Source: Planctomycetota bacterium (lineage in GTDB: Bacteria > Planctomycetota > UBA1135 > GCA-002686595). Taken from it: a DNA stretch of 5,607 nucleotides. A program made the translations under genes and the position numbers. The notes below the pieces were generated by a model. That model was not told the DNA's origin, ran no database searches, and saw only the letters and a program-made list of their open reading frames with translations. Below, piece after piece: positions 1 through 5,607 of the stretch. Each line of letters starts with the position of its first letter. The first letter of the stretch is position 1. The stretch lies in the NCBI GenBank assembly GCA_004296785.1, contig SCVU01000504.1, positions 1 through 5,607 of the forward strand, in the 5' to 3' direction.

Positions 1-822
1 CAGGTCGCGCACTACGTCGGCTCGAGCGATCTCCTGATGTTGAACGCGGTCGTCGACATCGCGGGGCTCAACCGCATCAGCCGCACCGTGCTCGCGCGCG
101 CCGCGCAGGCGCTGGCGGGCATGGTGCGCGCGCCACTGCCGGCCGCCGAGGCCGGCGACAAGCCGCTGGTCGCCGCGAGCATGTTCGGCGTGACGACGCC
201 GTGCGTCGAGCGCGCGCGCGCCGTGCTCGAGGCCGCGGGCTGTGAAGTGCTCGTGTTCCACGCGACCGGCAGCGGCGGCCGCACGCTCGAAGCGCTCGCC
301 GACTCGGGCGTGCTCGCCGGCGTGCTCGACGTCACGACCACCGAGCTCGCCGACGAGCTCGTCGGCGGCGTGCTGTCGGCCGGACCCGAGCGCGTGACCG
401 CCGCCGGTCGGCGCGGCGTGCCGCAGGTCGTGTCGGTCGGCGCGCTCGACATGGTGAACTTCCACGGCCTGGCCACGGTGCCCGACGCGTTCCGCGCGCG
501 CACGCTGTACAAGCACAACGACAACGTGACGCTGCTGCGCACGACGCCGCGCGAGTGCCGCGAGCTCGGCCGCATCCTCGGCGCCAAGCTCGCCGCGGCG
601 CGCGGGCCGACCGAGTGTTTCTTCCCGCGCGGCGGGATCAGCGCGATCGACCGCGCCGGCCAGCCGTTCGACGACCCGCAGGCGCGCGAAGAACTGCTCG
701 CCGGACTGCGTGAAACGCTCGGCGCGGTGCCGCTCTACGTGCGCGACGCGCACGTCAACGATCCGGCCTTCGCCGAAGAGATGGCGCGGGCGTTGCTCGC
801 GGCGATGCGCGCGCGTGCCTAG
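1..822 (+). CDS. UPF0261 / Tm-1-like ATP-binding domain protein, 5'-truncated
   Basis: The reading frame is open from base 1 to a TAG at 820-822, giving 273 visible residues. The family is usually about 400 residues, so roughly the first third is missing. Family hallmarks seen: VVDIAGLNRIS near residues 16-26, MFGVTTPCVE near 61-70, the glycine-rich GSGGR at 90-94, DVTTTELADELVGG at 110-123, then SAGPERV, PQVVSVGALDMVNF, a HNDNVTLLRTTP block and GGISAIDRAGQPF. An ATG at 37 lies inside conserved family sequence, so it is not the true start. The family takes its name from the N-terminal half of tomato Tm-1, a tobamovirus replication inhibitor. The bacterial role is not established, and nucleotide binding is known only by family analogy. 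The stop lies 11 bases before the next gene, so co-transcription with the transporter is possible. The family call is secure; the function is unknown. Confidence 0.93.
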   Translation, partial: QVAHYVGSSDLLMLNAVVDIAGLNRISRTVLARAAQALAGMVRAPLPAAEAGDKPLVAASMFGVTTPCVERARAVLEAAGCEVLVFHATGSGGRTLEALADSGVLAGVLDVTTTELADELVGGVLSAGPERVTAAGRRGVPQVVSVGALDMVNFHGLATVPDAFRARTLYKHNDNVTLLRTTPRECRELGRILGAKLAAARGPTECFFPRGGISAIDRAGQPFDDPQAREELLAGLRETLGAVPLYVRDAHVNDPAFAEEMARALLAAMRARA

Positions 823-825
823 AAT
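820..825 (+). promoter_or_regulatory. Candidate -10 hexamer (TAGAAT) just upstream of the substrate-binding protein
   Basis: TAGAAT matches the sigma-70 -10 consensus TATAAT at 5 of 6 positions and stands out in GC-rich surroundings. It ends 8 bases before the ATG at 834, so transcription would begin at or next to the start codon and give a leaderless or nearly leaderless mRNA. No Shine-Dalgarno-like sequence lies in the 11-base gap, which fits that reading. Against it, the TAG is also the stop codon of the upstream gene, and no good -35 box is seen at normal spacing (TTGCTC at 793-798 is 21 bases away). The evidence is sequence only. Confidence 0.35.
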
Positions 826-833
826 CGCGGCGC

Positions 834-2180
834 ATGAAGAACGCCGTCCGCTCACTCGCGCTGCTCTTCACCCTCCTCGCGCTCGCGGCCTGCGGCAAGT
901 CGGATCCCGCGTCCCCGACGAGCGGCACGGGCGCGTCGGGCGCATCAGCGAAGCAGCGCATCGTCGTCTGGTGGTTCCAGTGGGATCCCGCGACGGGACT
1001 GCAGGAGCTTGGCCGCGAGTTCGAGAAGGAGACCGGCATCGAGGTCGTCGTCGAGCAGATCCCGCTCGGCTCGTACCAGGAGAAGGTGTTCCTCGAGTTC
1101 GGCGCGTCGCGCACGCGCTTCGACGTCGTGATCGGCGACAGCCAGTGGATCGGCCGCGGCGCGACGAAGGGCCTGTACGTCGAGCTCACCGATTGGCTGC
1201 CGACCGTCGTCGACCTCGCGACGATCCACCCGCGCGCCGCGAAGTACCTGTGCGAGTACCCCGACGGTTCGAACCGCTGGTACGCCGCGCCGTGCGAGAC
1301 CGATGCGGTCGGGCTCGCGTACCGCAAGGACTGGTTCGCCGACCCGGCCGAGCAGCAGGCGTTCCAAGCGAAGTACAACCGCCCGCTCGCGGTCCCGACG
1401 ACGTGGGAGGAGTTCGCCGACGTCGCCGCGTTCTTCCAGCGGCCCGAGGCGAAGCGCTACGGCTGCGCGCTGCCGTCCGATCGCTCGTACGACGGCCTGA
1501 CGATGGGCGTGCAGAACTTCCTGTGGGCGTTCGGCGGCCGCTGGCACGCCGAGGGATCGAACAAGGTCGTCGGCGAGCTCGACACGCCGGGCTCGGTCGC
1601 CGCGATCGAGTTCTACAAGAAGCTCGTCAAGCTCGGGCCGAACGGCGCGGAGCGCCTGGACTACGGGCAGGTGCTCGAGCAGTTCACGAACGGCTCGACG
1701 GCGATGATCTGCAACTACTTCGCGTTCTTCCCGGGCCTCGCCGCGAAGTTCGGCGACAAGGTCGGCTTCGCGGTCGTGCCGGGTCACAACGGCAAGCGCG
1801 TCGCGTCGCTCGGCGGGCAGGGGCTGTCGATCTCGACACGGATCCCGAAGGAGCAGCAGGAGCTCGCGAAGAAGTTCATCGCGTGGTTCCTGCAGCGCAA
1901 GGTGCAGGAGCAGTGGATCACGAAGCCGGCGGGGTTCACGGCGAACGCGGACATCCTGAAGAGCGAGGCGTTCCGCAAGGCTTCGCCGTACAACGCGGCG
2001 TTCGCGGACTCGGTCGAGACGATGCAGGACTTCTGGAACGTGCCGGTGTTCAACGAGCTGTTGGCGGTCACGCAGCGCTACGTCGGGATGGCGGTCGACG
2101 GAGAGATGGAGACGGCGCAGGCGCTGAAGGAGCTCGCGGTGGAGAAGGAGCGGATCCTGAAGGAAGCGGGGCTGCTGTGA
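834..2180 (+). CDS. Carbohydrate-type ABC transporter substrate-binding lipoprotein
   Basis: This 448-residue protein is the receptor of a family 1 (MalE/UgpB-like) ABC importer; it captures the substrate outside the inner membrane and delivers it to the permeases. Residues 1-20 form a lipoprotein signal: positive N-terminus (K2, R6), hydrophobic core and lipobox LAAC with lipidated C20. A Ser/Gly/Ala/Pro linker spans about 21-39, and the binding domain begins at IVVWWFQW (43-50). Typical family blocks follow: EFEKETGIEV (62-71), FDVVIGDSQWIGRG (96-109), AYRKDWF (162-168), TTWEEF (189-194), the inter-lobe NGSTAM segment (286-291) and a C-terminal helical region. Length is normal for the family. 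Mature Cys residues 140, 154, 211 and 293 could form disulfides. Aromatic richness suggests a carbohydrate-like ligand, but identity cannot be read. ATG 834 is chosen because it gives the complete signal peptide. Permeases and ATPase follow downstream. Confidence 0.95.
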   Translation: MKNAVRSLALLFTLLALAACGKSDPASPTSGTGASGASAKQRIVVWWFQWDPATGLQELGREFEKETGIEVVVEQIPLGSYQEKVFLEFGASRTRFDVVIGDSQWIGRGATKGLYVELTDWLPTVVDLATIHPRAAKYLCEYPDGSNRWYAAPCETDAVGLAYRKDWFADPAEQQAFQAKYNRPLAVPTTWEEFADVAAFFQRPEAKRYGCALPSDRSYDGLTMGVQNFLWAFGGRWHAEGSNKVVGELDTPGSVAAIEFYKKLVKLGPNGAERLDYGQVLEQFTNGSTAMICNYFAFFPGLAAKFGDKVGFAVVPGHNGKRVASLGGQGLSISTRIPKEQQELAKKFIAWFLQRKVQEQWITKPAGFTANADILKSEAFRKASPYNAAFADSVETMQDFWNVPVFNELLAVTQRYVGMAVDGEMETAQALKELAVEKERILKEAGLL

Positions 2181-2776
2181 CTCGCGCGGCGCACGCGAGT
2201 GCGCTGCTGTTTCTCACGCTGCTCGCCGCGAGCTGCGGCGATCGACCGTTTGATTCAGCGCGCTGGGTCGGCGGCTCTCCCAGCGCCCGTGGCCGAATGA
2301 TGCTCGACCTGAGTCAGAGCAAGGTCCTCGTCGGACTCGACGAAGCTGGCGTGCTCGCGAGACTAGGAGCACCTGACCAAGCTCAAGCGCGCCTCGTTTA
2401 CCACATCCTTCCGCCGAACGAGGACGGAGTGAGCGGCGCGTGGATGGACGTCGTCCATGAGAATGGAAAGCTCTCGTATATTTGGCCCGTCGGCTACGGT
2501 GCATCAAAGGATCCTTCGCCGCCGGAGCCTTCGCAGCTCCCTTGGGAATCGATGAGCACTCCTCAGCGAGTCTGCGCGATGCAATGGATGCTCGCGAACT
2601 TTCCATCGATGCCGTCGAGTCCCGAAGCATTCCGTGCGCGGTTTGGAACGCCGACGTTCCACTTCGTCGAGTGGCAGTACGCCGCGGACTGGGGCACTTG
2701 CGCGCGTTCGCCGCACTGCTACTACGTCGTTCGGTTCCAAGGCGGCGTCGTGGACTCGTTCGGCGGCAACGACTGA
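2177..2776 (+). CDS. Lipoprotein of unknown function, BamE/SmpA-like, with probable internal duplication
   Basis: The gene starts at GTG 2177, overlapping the previous stop as GTGA, and encodes 199 residues. AAGGA at 2160-2164 may serve as a ribosome site, though 12 bases is long spacing. Residues 1-20 look like a lipoprotein signal, ALLFLTLLAASC with C20 as the probable lipidated Cys; Ala rather than Leu at -3 makes the lipobox imperfect. The mature part opens with FDSARW and then MMLDLSQSKVLVGL, followed by VLARLGAPD (59-67). This resembles the SmpA/OmlA/BamE-type layout, in which a short helix precedes an LGxPD turn and a small sheet ending in an NGK turn (96-98). A second similar unit covers about 150-197. 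C133, C175 and C181 could pair. Codon use differs from the neighbours: about 55 of 199 codons end in A or T, including AGA and CTA. It is not a normal importer component. The gene call is firm; the fold assignment is inference. Confidence 0.85.
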   Translation: MTRAAHASALLFLTLLAASCGDRPFDSARWVGGSPSARGRMMLDLSQSKVLVGLDEAGVLARLGAPDQAQARLVYHILPPNEDGVSGAWMDVVHENGKLSYIWPVGYGASKDPSPPEPSQLPWESMSTPQRVCAMQWMLANFPSMPSSPEAFRARFGTPTFHFVEWQYAADWGTCARSPHCYYVVRFQGGVVDSFGGND

Positions 2777-2793
2777 CGCGAGGACGCCGCGCT

Positions 2794-2821
2794 TTGGCGC
2801 GCGCCCAGCAGACCGTAGATT
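2794..2821 (+). promoter_or_regulatory. Candidate internal promoter for the permease genes
   Basis: In the 53-base gap after the lipoprotein gene, TTGGCG (2794-2799, 4 of 6 match to TTGACA) and TAGATT (2816-2821, 4 of 6 match to TATAAT) are separated by 16 bases. TAGATT ends 8 bases before ATG 2830, the same geometry as TAGAAT before the gene at 834. It would give a leaderless or very short-leader mRNA for the permease-ATPase part. GAG at 2822-2824 is the only weak ribosome-site resemblance. This is a motif reading without experimental support. Confidence 0.35.
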
Positions 2822-2829
2822 GAGCCGGG

Positions 2830-3711
2830 ATGTCTGAACGCGGATCGAGAGGGCTGAAGCTCGGGCTCGTCGCCCCCGCGCTCTTGCTGCTCGTCGTCTT
2901 CAACGTCTTCCCGCTCGTCTACAACGTCGTCCTCTCGTTCACCAACGCCGAGCTCGTCGGCGACGGGTCGCGCTTCGTCGGCACCGCGAACTACGCGCGC
3001 GTGTTCTCCGACCCGCTGTACTCCGGCGCGCTGCGCCGCACCGCGCTGTTCGTCTTCTGCGCGGGCGGGCTCGAGCTCGCGCTCGGCTTCGCGTTCGCCC
3101 TCGCATTGAAGCGCGAGTTCCGCGGCAAGGCGCTCGTGCTGACGCTCGCGCTCGTCCCGATGATGCTGTCGCCCGCCGTGATGGGCCTGTACTGGGGCCT
3201 GATCCTGAACGGCAACTACGGCGTGCTGAATCAGGTGCTCGGTGAGCTCGGCCTCGCGCAGCCGCAGTGGCTGACGGACCGCAGCCTGAAGTTCTGGTCG
3301 ATCCTGCTGGTCGACGTGTGGATGTGGACGCCGTTCATGGCCCTCGTGTCGCTCGCGGGACTGAGCTCGATTCCGCCGCAGATCTACGAGGCCGCCGAGA
3401 TCGATCGCGCGAGCGCGTGGACGGTGTTCCGGCGGATCACGCTGCCGCTGGTCGCGCCGCTGCTCGGATTGGCGGCGCTGCTGCGCGCGACCGATGCGCT
3501 GAAGCAGTTCGATCTCGTGATGGCGACGACCGGTCCGAACGACGCGGCGACGCAGACCTTGTCGACGCTGCTGTACCAGGTCGTGTTCCGCGACGGCAAG
3601 GTCGGCTTGGGCAGCGCCTACGCGTGCGTCGTGCTCGTCGTCGTGATCGCGCTCGCGACCGTGTTCACGCGTTACCTCGATCGCTTGAAGGGCGCCCAGG
3701 TGCCGCGTTGA
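2830..3711 (+). CDS. Carbohydrate ABC transporter permease, MalF/UgpA type
   Basis: This 293-residue inner-membrane protein is one of the two channel subunits of the importer. About six membrane segments are visible, near residues 10-33, 71-92, 100-125, 153-173, 203-222 and 262-281. The N-terminus (LVAPALLLLVVFNVFPLVYNVVLSF) is the family's characteristic first helix, and NYARVFSDP follows in the first periplasmic loop. The cytoplasmic EAA loop that contacts the ATPase is EAAEIDRASAWTVFRRITLP (187-206); the usual Gly after EAAxxD is Arg193 here. The length fits short UgpA-like permeases without MalF's large periplasmic domain. ATG 2830 precedes a short charged cytoplasmic tail and matches family length. 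The stop overlaps the TTG start of the second permease. Assignment is by membrane pattern and EAA motif; substrate unknown. Confidence 0.95.
   Translation: MSERGSRGLKLGLVAPALLLLVVFNVFPLVYNVVLSFTNAELVGDGSRFVGTANYARVFSDPLYSGALRRTALFVFCAGGLELALGFAFALALKREFRGKALVLTLALVPMMLSPAVMGLYWGLILNGNYGVLNQVLGELGLAQPQWLTDRSLKFWSILLVDVWMWTPFMALVSLAGLSSIPPQIYEAAEIDRASAWTVFRRITLPLVAPLLGLAALLRATDALKQFDLVMATTGPNDAATQTLSTLLYQVVFRDGKVGLGSAYACVVLVVVIALATVFTRYLDRLKGAQVPR
3698..3702 (+). promoter_or_regulatory. Ribosome binding site (AGGTG) that decides the TTG start of permease 2
   Basis: AGGTG lies 5 bases before TTG 3708, inside the end of the preceding permease gene. The alternative start GTG 3717 would sit 14 bases away and would lose the first three residues. 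The spacing therefore favours the TTG that overlaps the upstream TGA. Confidence 0.55.
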
Positions 3712-4571
3712 AGTTCGTGCGCTGGCTCGTGCTCGCGGCGGGATTGAGCTTCGCCGCGCTGCCGCTGTTGTGGATGGCGCTGTCGTCGATCAAGTCGCGC
3801 GAGGACGCGATCCGCCCGCACCTCAATTTCGCGCCGGCGCTCGAGGCGCCCGCCGACCCGCACTCGTTCGAGTTCGAGGCGACCGGCAGCGCGTACGTGC
3901 AGCTGTCGGAGGTCCACGCCGGCGCGCAGGCCTCCTTCTGGAGTCATCTGTGGAGCAGCGTCGTGATCGGCGTGCTGTCGACGCTTGCCTCGGTCGCGCT
4001 CGGCACCGCGTGCGCGCTCGGATTCAGTCGGCTGGCGATCCGCGGCGAGAAGGACTGGCTGTTCTTCGTGCTGTCGACGCGCTTCATGCCGCCGCTCGCG
4101 GTCGTCGTGCCGGTGCTGTTGATGTACCGCACGCTCGACCTGCAGGGCACGCACCTCGGTCTCGCGCTCTTGTACACGGTGTTCAATCTGTCGCTCGCGA
4201 CGTGGCTGATGAAGGGCTTCCTCGACGAGATCCCGCGCGCGTACGAGGAGGCGGCGCTCGTCGATGGTTACACGCGCGCGCAGGCGCTGTGGAAGGTCGT
4301 GCTGCCGGAGGCGCGCACGGGGATCGCGGTGACGGCGGTGTTCTGCCTGATCTCGGCGTGGAACGAGTACGGGTTCGCGATGACGCTGAACAGCTCGGGC
4401 GCGGTGACGGTGCCCGCGTACTTCGCGGGCCTGCAGGGCAACATCGAGGGGATGCCGTGGCCGCAGATCGCGGCGGGCGCGCTGTTGTTCGTCGCGCCGA
4501 TCGCCGTGTTCACGTGGCTCGTGCGCGCGCACCTGTTGCGCGGCATCACGTTCGGGACGGTGAAGCAGTGA
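3708..4571 (+). CDS. Carbohydrate ABC transporter permease, MalG/UgpE type
   Basis: Starting at TTG 3708, this 287-residue protein is the second channel subunit and would pair with the MalF-type permease just upstream. The first helix is at about 7-27 (AALPLLWMALSSIKS), followed by an extended periplasmic stretch (about 31-78). Further membrane segments are near 81-103, 116-138, 146-168, 203-224 and 254-275. STRFMPP (123-129) is a typical MalG-family block. The EAA loop is intact: EAA at 181-183, Gly187 and LP at 199-200. SAWNEYGFAMTL (216-227) and the C-terminal RGITFGTVK tail are also characteristic. The 4-base TTGA overlap suggests translational coupling, which would keep the two permeases in balance. 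Frame-open sequence upstream of 3708 lies inside the first permease gene and is not coding in this frame. The function is secure; the exact start slightly less so. Confidence 0.94.
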   Translation: MKFVRWLVLAAGLSFAALPLLWMALSSIKSREDAIRPHLNFAPALEAPADPHSFEFEATGSAYVQLSEVHAGAQASFWSHLWSSVVIGVLSTLASVALGTACALGFSRLAIRGEKDWLFFVLSTRFMPPLAVVVPVLLMYRTLDLQGTHLGLALLYTVFNLSLATWLMKGFLDEIPRAYEEAALVDGYTRAQALWKVVLPEARTGIAVTAVFCLISAWNEYGFAMTLNSSGAVTVPAYFAGLQGNIEGMPWPQIAAGALLFVAPIAVFTWLVRAHLLRGITFGTVKQ

Positions 4572-4741
4572 GCGCGCGGTCGTTCGAGCGGGCGAGCCTG
4601 TGGGGGATGGGCGCGGGCGTCGCGCTGATGCTGCAGCCGTGGTGGAAGCGCGGGATGGCCGTCGGATTCGGCGTCGTGCTCGCCAGCGTCGTGCTGCAGA
4701 ACGTCGCCGCACGCTGGCCCGCGAAGGGGCGTGCGAAGTGA
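4568..4741 (+). CDS. Small membrane protein of 57 residues, transporter-associated, function unknown
   Basis: The GTG at 4568 overlaps the permease stop (GTGA), and the TGA at 4739-4741 overlaps the GTG start of the ATPase, so the gene fills the interval exactly. GGTGA at 4559-4563 lies 4 bases upstream. The protein has two hydrophobic segments, about 11-26 (LWGMGAGVALMLQPWW) and 30-48 (MAVGFGVVLASVVLQNVAA), joined by K27-R28 and flanked by basic ends, which suggests a small hairpin in the inner membrane. Third-position G/C bias matches its neighbours, which supports real coding. By analogy, the rhizobial glycerol importer operon also carries a small extra membrane protein (GlpU); homology is not claimed. 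It may be an accessory subunit, but no known motif is recognised. Confidence 0.75.
   Translation: MSARSFERASLWGMGAGVALMLQPWWKRGMAVGFGVVLASVVLQNVAARWPAKGRAK
4724..4729 (+). promoter_or_regulatory. Ribosome binding site (AAGGGG) for the ATPase gene
   Basis: A purine-rich Shine-Dalgarno-like stretch ends 8 bases before GTG 4738 and lies inside the end of the small membrane protein gene. It supports GTG 4738 as the ATPase start. Confidence 0.5.
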
Positions 4742-5607
4742 GCTTTCTCGCGCTCGAGCGCGTCGAGAAGCGCTACCCCGACGGCACGCACGCGGTGCGC
4801 GGCATCGATCTGTCGATCGAGCGCGGCGAGTTCGTCGTGCTGCTCGGCCCGTCGGGCTGCGGCAAGACGACGACGCTGCGGATGATCGCCGGGCTCGAAC
4901 GGCACACGGCCGGCGCGATCCGCATCGGCGGTCGCGACGTCGGCGCGCTGGCTCCGTCGCAGCGCGACATCGGCTTCGTGTTCCAGTTCTACGCGCTCTA
5001 CCCGCACCTGTCGGTGCTCGACAACGTCGCGTTCCCGCTCGCGTGCGCCGGCGTCGCGCGCGGCGAGCGCGAGCGGCGCGTGCGCGAGGTGGCGGCGCGC
5101 GTCGGCATCCAGGCGCTGCTCTCGCGCAAGCCGCGCGAGCTGTCGGGCGGCGACCAGCAGCGCGTGTCGCTGGCGCGCGCGATGGTGCGCGAGCCCGCGG
5201 CCTGGCTGATGGACGAGCCGCTCGGCACGCTCGACGCCGAGCAGCGCGCCGAGATGGTCGAGTTCCTGCGCGCGCGTCAGCACGAGGCCGGCGTGACGAC
5301 CGTCTACGTCACGCACGACCAGGAAGAGGCGATGCGGCTCGCCGACCGCGTCGTCGTGATGAACGGCGGGCTGGTCGAGCAGTGCGGGCCGCCGGCGCGC
5401 GTCTATGCGGAGCCCGCGACGCTGTTCGTCGCGCGCTTCGTCGGCAGCCCGGGCATGAATCTCGTCGCTGGAGAATGCGCGAGCGGCCGCTTCACGATCG
5501 GCGGCGCGCGCGTCGCCGAGAACGTGCGCGCGGCGGACGGTCCGCTCGTGCTCGGCCTGCGACCCGAGCACGTCCGCGTCGATCCGACGGGCTCCTTGCG
5601 CGGTCGC
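4738..5607 (+). CDS. Sugar ABC transporter ATP-binding protein, MalK/UgpC type, 3'-truncated
   Basis: The frame is open from GTG 4738 to the window edge, giving 290 residues of a family usually about 350-370 long. This cytoplasmic ATPase powers import through the two permeases. Visible motifs: A-loop Tyr13; Walker A GPSGCGKTT (37-45); Q-loop QFYALYPHLSV (83-93); signature LSGGDQQR (135-142); Walker B WLMDEP (156-161) with catalytic E160; D-loop LGTLDA (162-167); switch H193 in VTHDQEEAM. The MalK-subfamily segment FVARFVGSPGMN (230-241) and LGLRPEH (272-278), the start of the TOBE regulatory region, follow before the cut. Phe84 replaces the more usual Asn, and Asp139 the usual Gln in the signature; catalytic residues are intact, so the protein should be active. 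The GTGA overlap couples it to the small membrane protein gene. A second ATPase gene downstream is possible but unseen. Confidence 0.95.
   Translation, partial: MSFLALERVEKRYPDGTHAVRGIDLSIERGEFVVLLGPSGCGKTTTLRMIAGLERHTAGAIRIGGRDVGALAPSQRDIGFVFQFYALYPHLSVLDNVAFPLACAGVARGERERRVREVAARVGIQALLSRKPRELSGGDQQRVSLARAMVREPAAWLMDEPLGTLDAEQRAEMVEFLRARQHEAGVTTVYVTHDQEEAMRLADRVVVMNGGLVEQCGPPARVYAEPATLFVARFVGSPGMNLVAGECASGRFTIGGARVAENVRAADGPLVLGLRPEHVRVDPTGSLRGR

Noticed and set aside
37..39. ATG 37 as the start of the UPF0261 gene
   Set aside because: The frame is open to base 1, and the conserved family sequence around this point implies a start outside the window.
710..2176. Long plus-strand open frame running into the lipoprotein gene (688 codons in all)
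   Set aside because: Before 2177 it overlaps the clear receptor gene in another frame and reads as Arg-rich low-complexity protein, typical of shadow frames in GC-rich DNA. Only the part from GTG 2177 is real.
2788..2801. Small inverted repeat CGCGC-TTTG-GCGCG after the lipoprotein gene, possible terminator
   Set aside because: The stem is only 5 bp and no T-run follows, and such pairs arise readily in GC-rich DNA. It also overlaps the better candidate -35 element.
2214..2903. Minus-strand 229-codon open frame across the lipoprotein gene and the gap
   Set aside because: I considered it because the lipoprotein is unusual. It is Ser/Arg-rich without a domain, while the plus strand has a signal peptide, a lipobox and a coupled start.
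3267..3707. Upstream extension of the second permease frame from an ATG at 3267
   Set aside because: It overlaps most of the first permease gene and is Arg/Asp-rich with no family match. Family similarity begins only at about 3708.
3672..4712. Minus-strand 346-codon open frame opposite permease 2
   Set aside because: Shadow frame: extreme Arg content, no domain, antisense to a secure permease gene.
4546..5571. Minus-strand 341-codon open frame opposite the ATPase
   Set aside because: It is antisense to unmistakable ABC ATPase motifs, and its product is Arg/Ala/His-rich without recognisable domains.

Overview
The window is a compact, very GC-rich stretch of bacterial DNA with all genes on the plus strand. 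Two predicted lipoproteins, many GTG/TTG starts and strong G/C bias at third codon positions suggest a high-GC Gram-negative bacterium. Myxococcota, a high-GC proteobacterium or a similar lineage would fit, but the sequence does not settle the phylum. No RNA gene, mobile element or CRISPR array is visible, and no gene-free stretch exceeds about 55 bases.

Layout: (1) the C-terminal two thirds of a UPF0261/Tm-1-like protein, cut by the left edge (1-822); (2) a lipoprotein substrate-binding protein of a carbohydrate-type ABC importer (834-2180); (3) a 199-residue lipoprotein of unknown function, with a BamE/SmpA-like look and probably an internal duplication, sitting inside the transporter locus (2177-2776); (4) a MalF-type permease (2830-3711); (5) a MalG-type permease starting at an overlapping TTG (3708-4571); (6) a 57-residue membrane protein (4568-4741); (7) a MalK/UgpC-type ATPase, cut by the right edge in its C-terminal TOBE region (4738-5607).

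Genes 2, 4, 5 and 7 together supply the lipid-anchored receptor, the heterodimeric channel and the ATPase of one importer, probably for a sugar, polyol or glycoside. The substrate cannot be read from the sequence. Four junctions are 4-base stop/start overlaps (GTGA, TTGA, GTGA, GTGA), which points to translational coupling. The two ATG genes (2 and 4) instead follow short gaps and share a TAGAWT hexamer exactly 8 bases before the ATG. This may mark near-leaderless internal promoters.

The importer itself is ordinary. The parts that merit a second look are the extra lipoprotein with its different codon use and internal repeat, the tiny membrane protein between permease and ATPase, the paired TAGAWT-N8-ATG motifs, and some departures from consensus in permease 1 and the ATPase.
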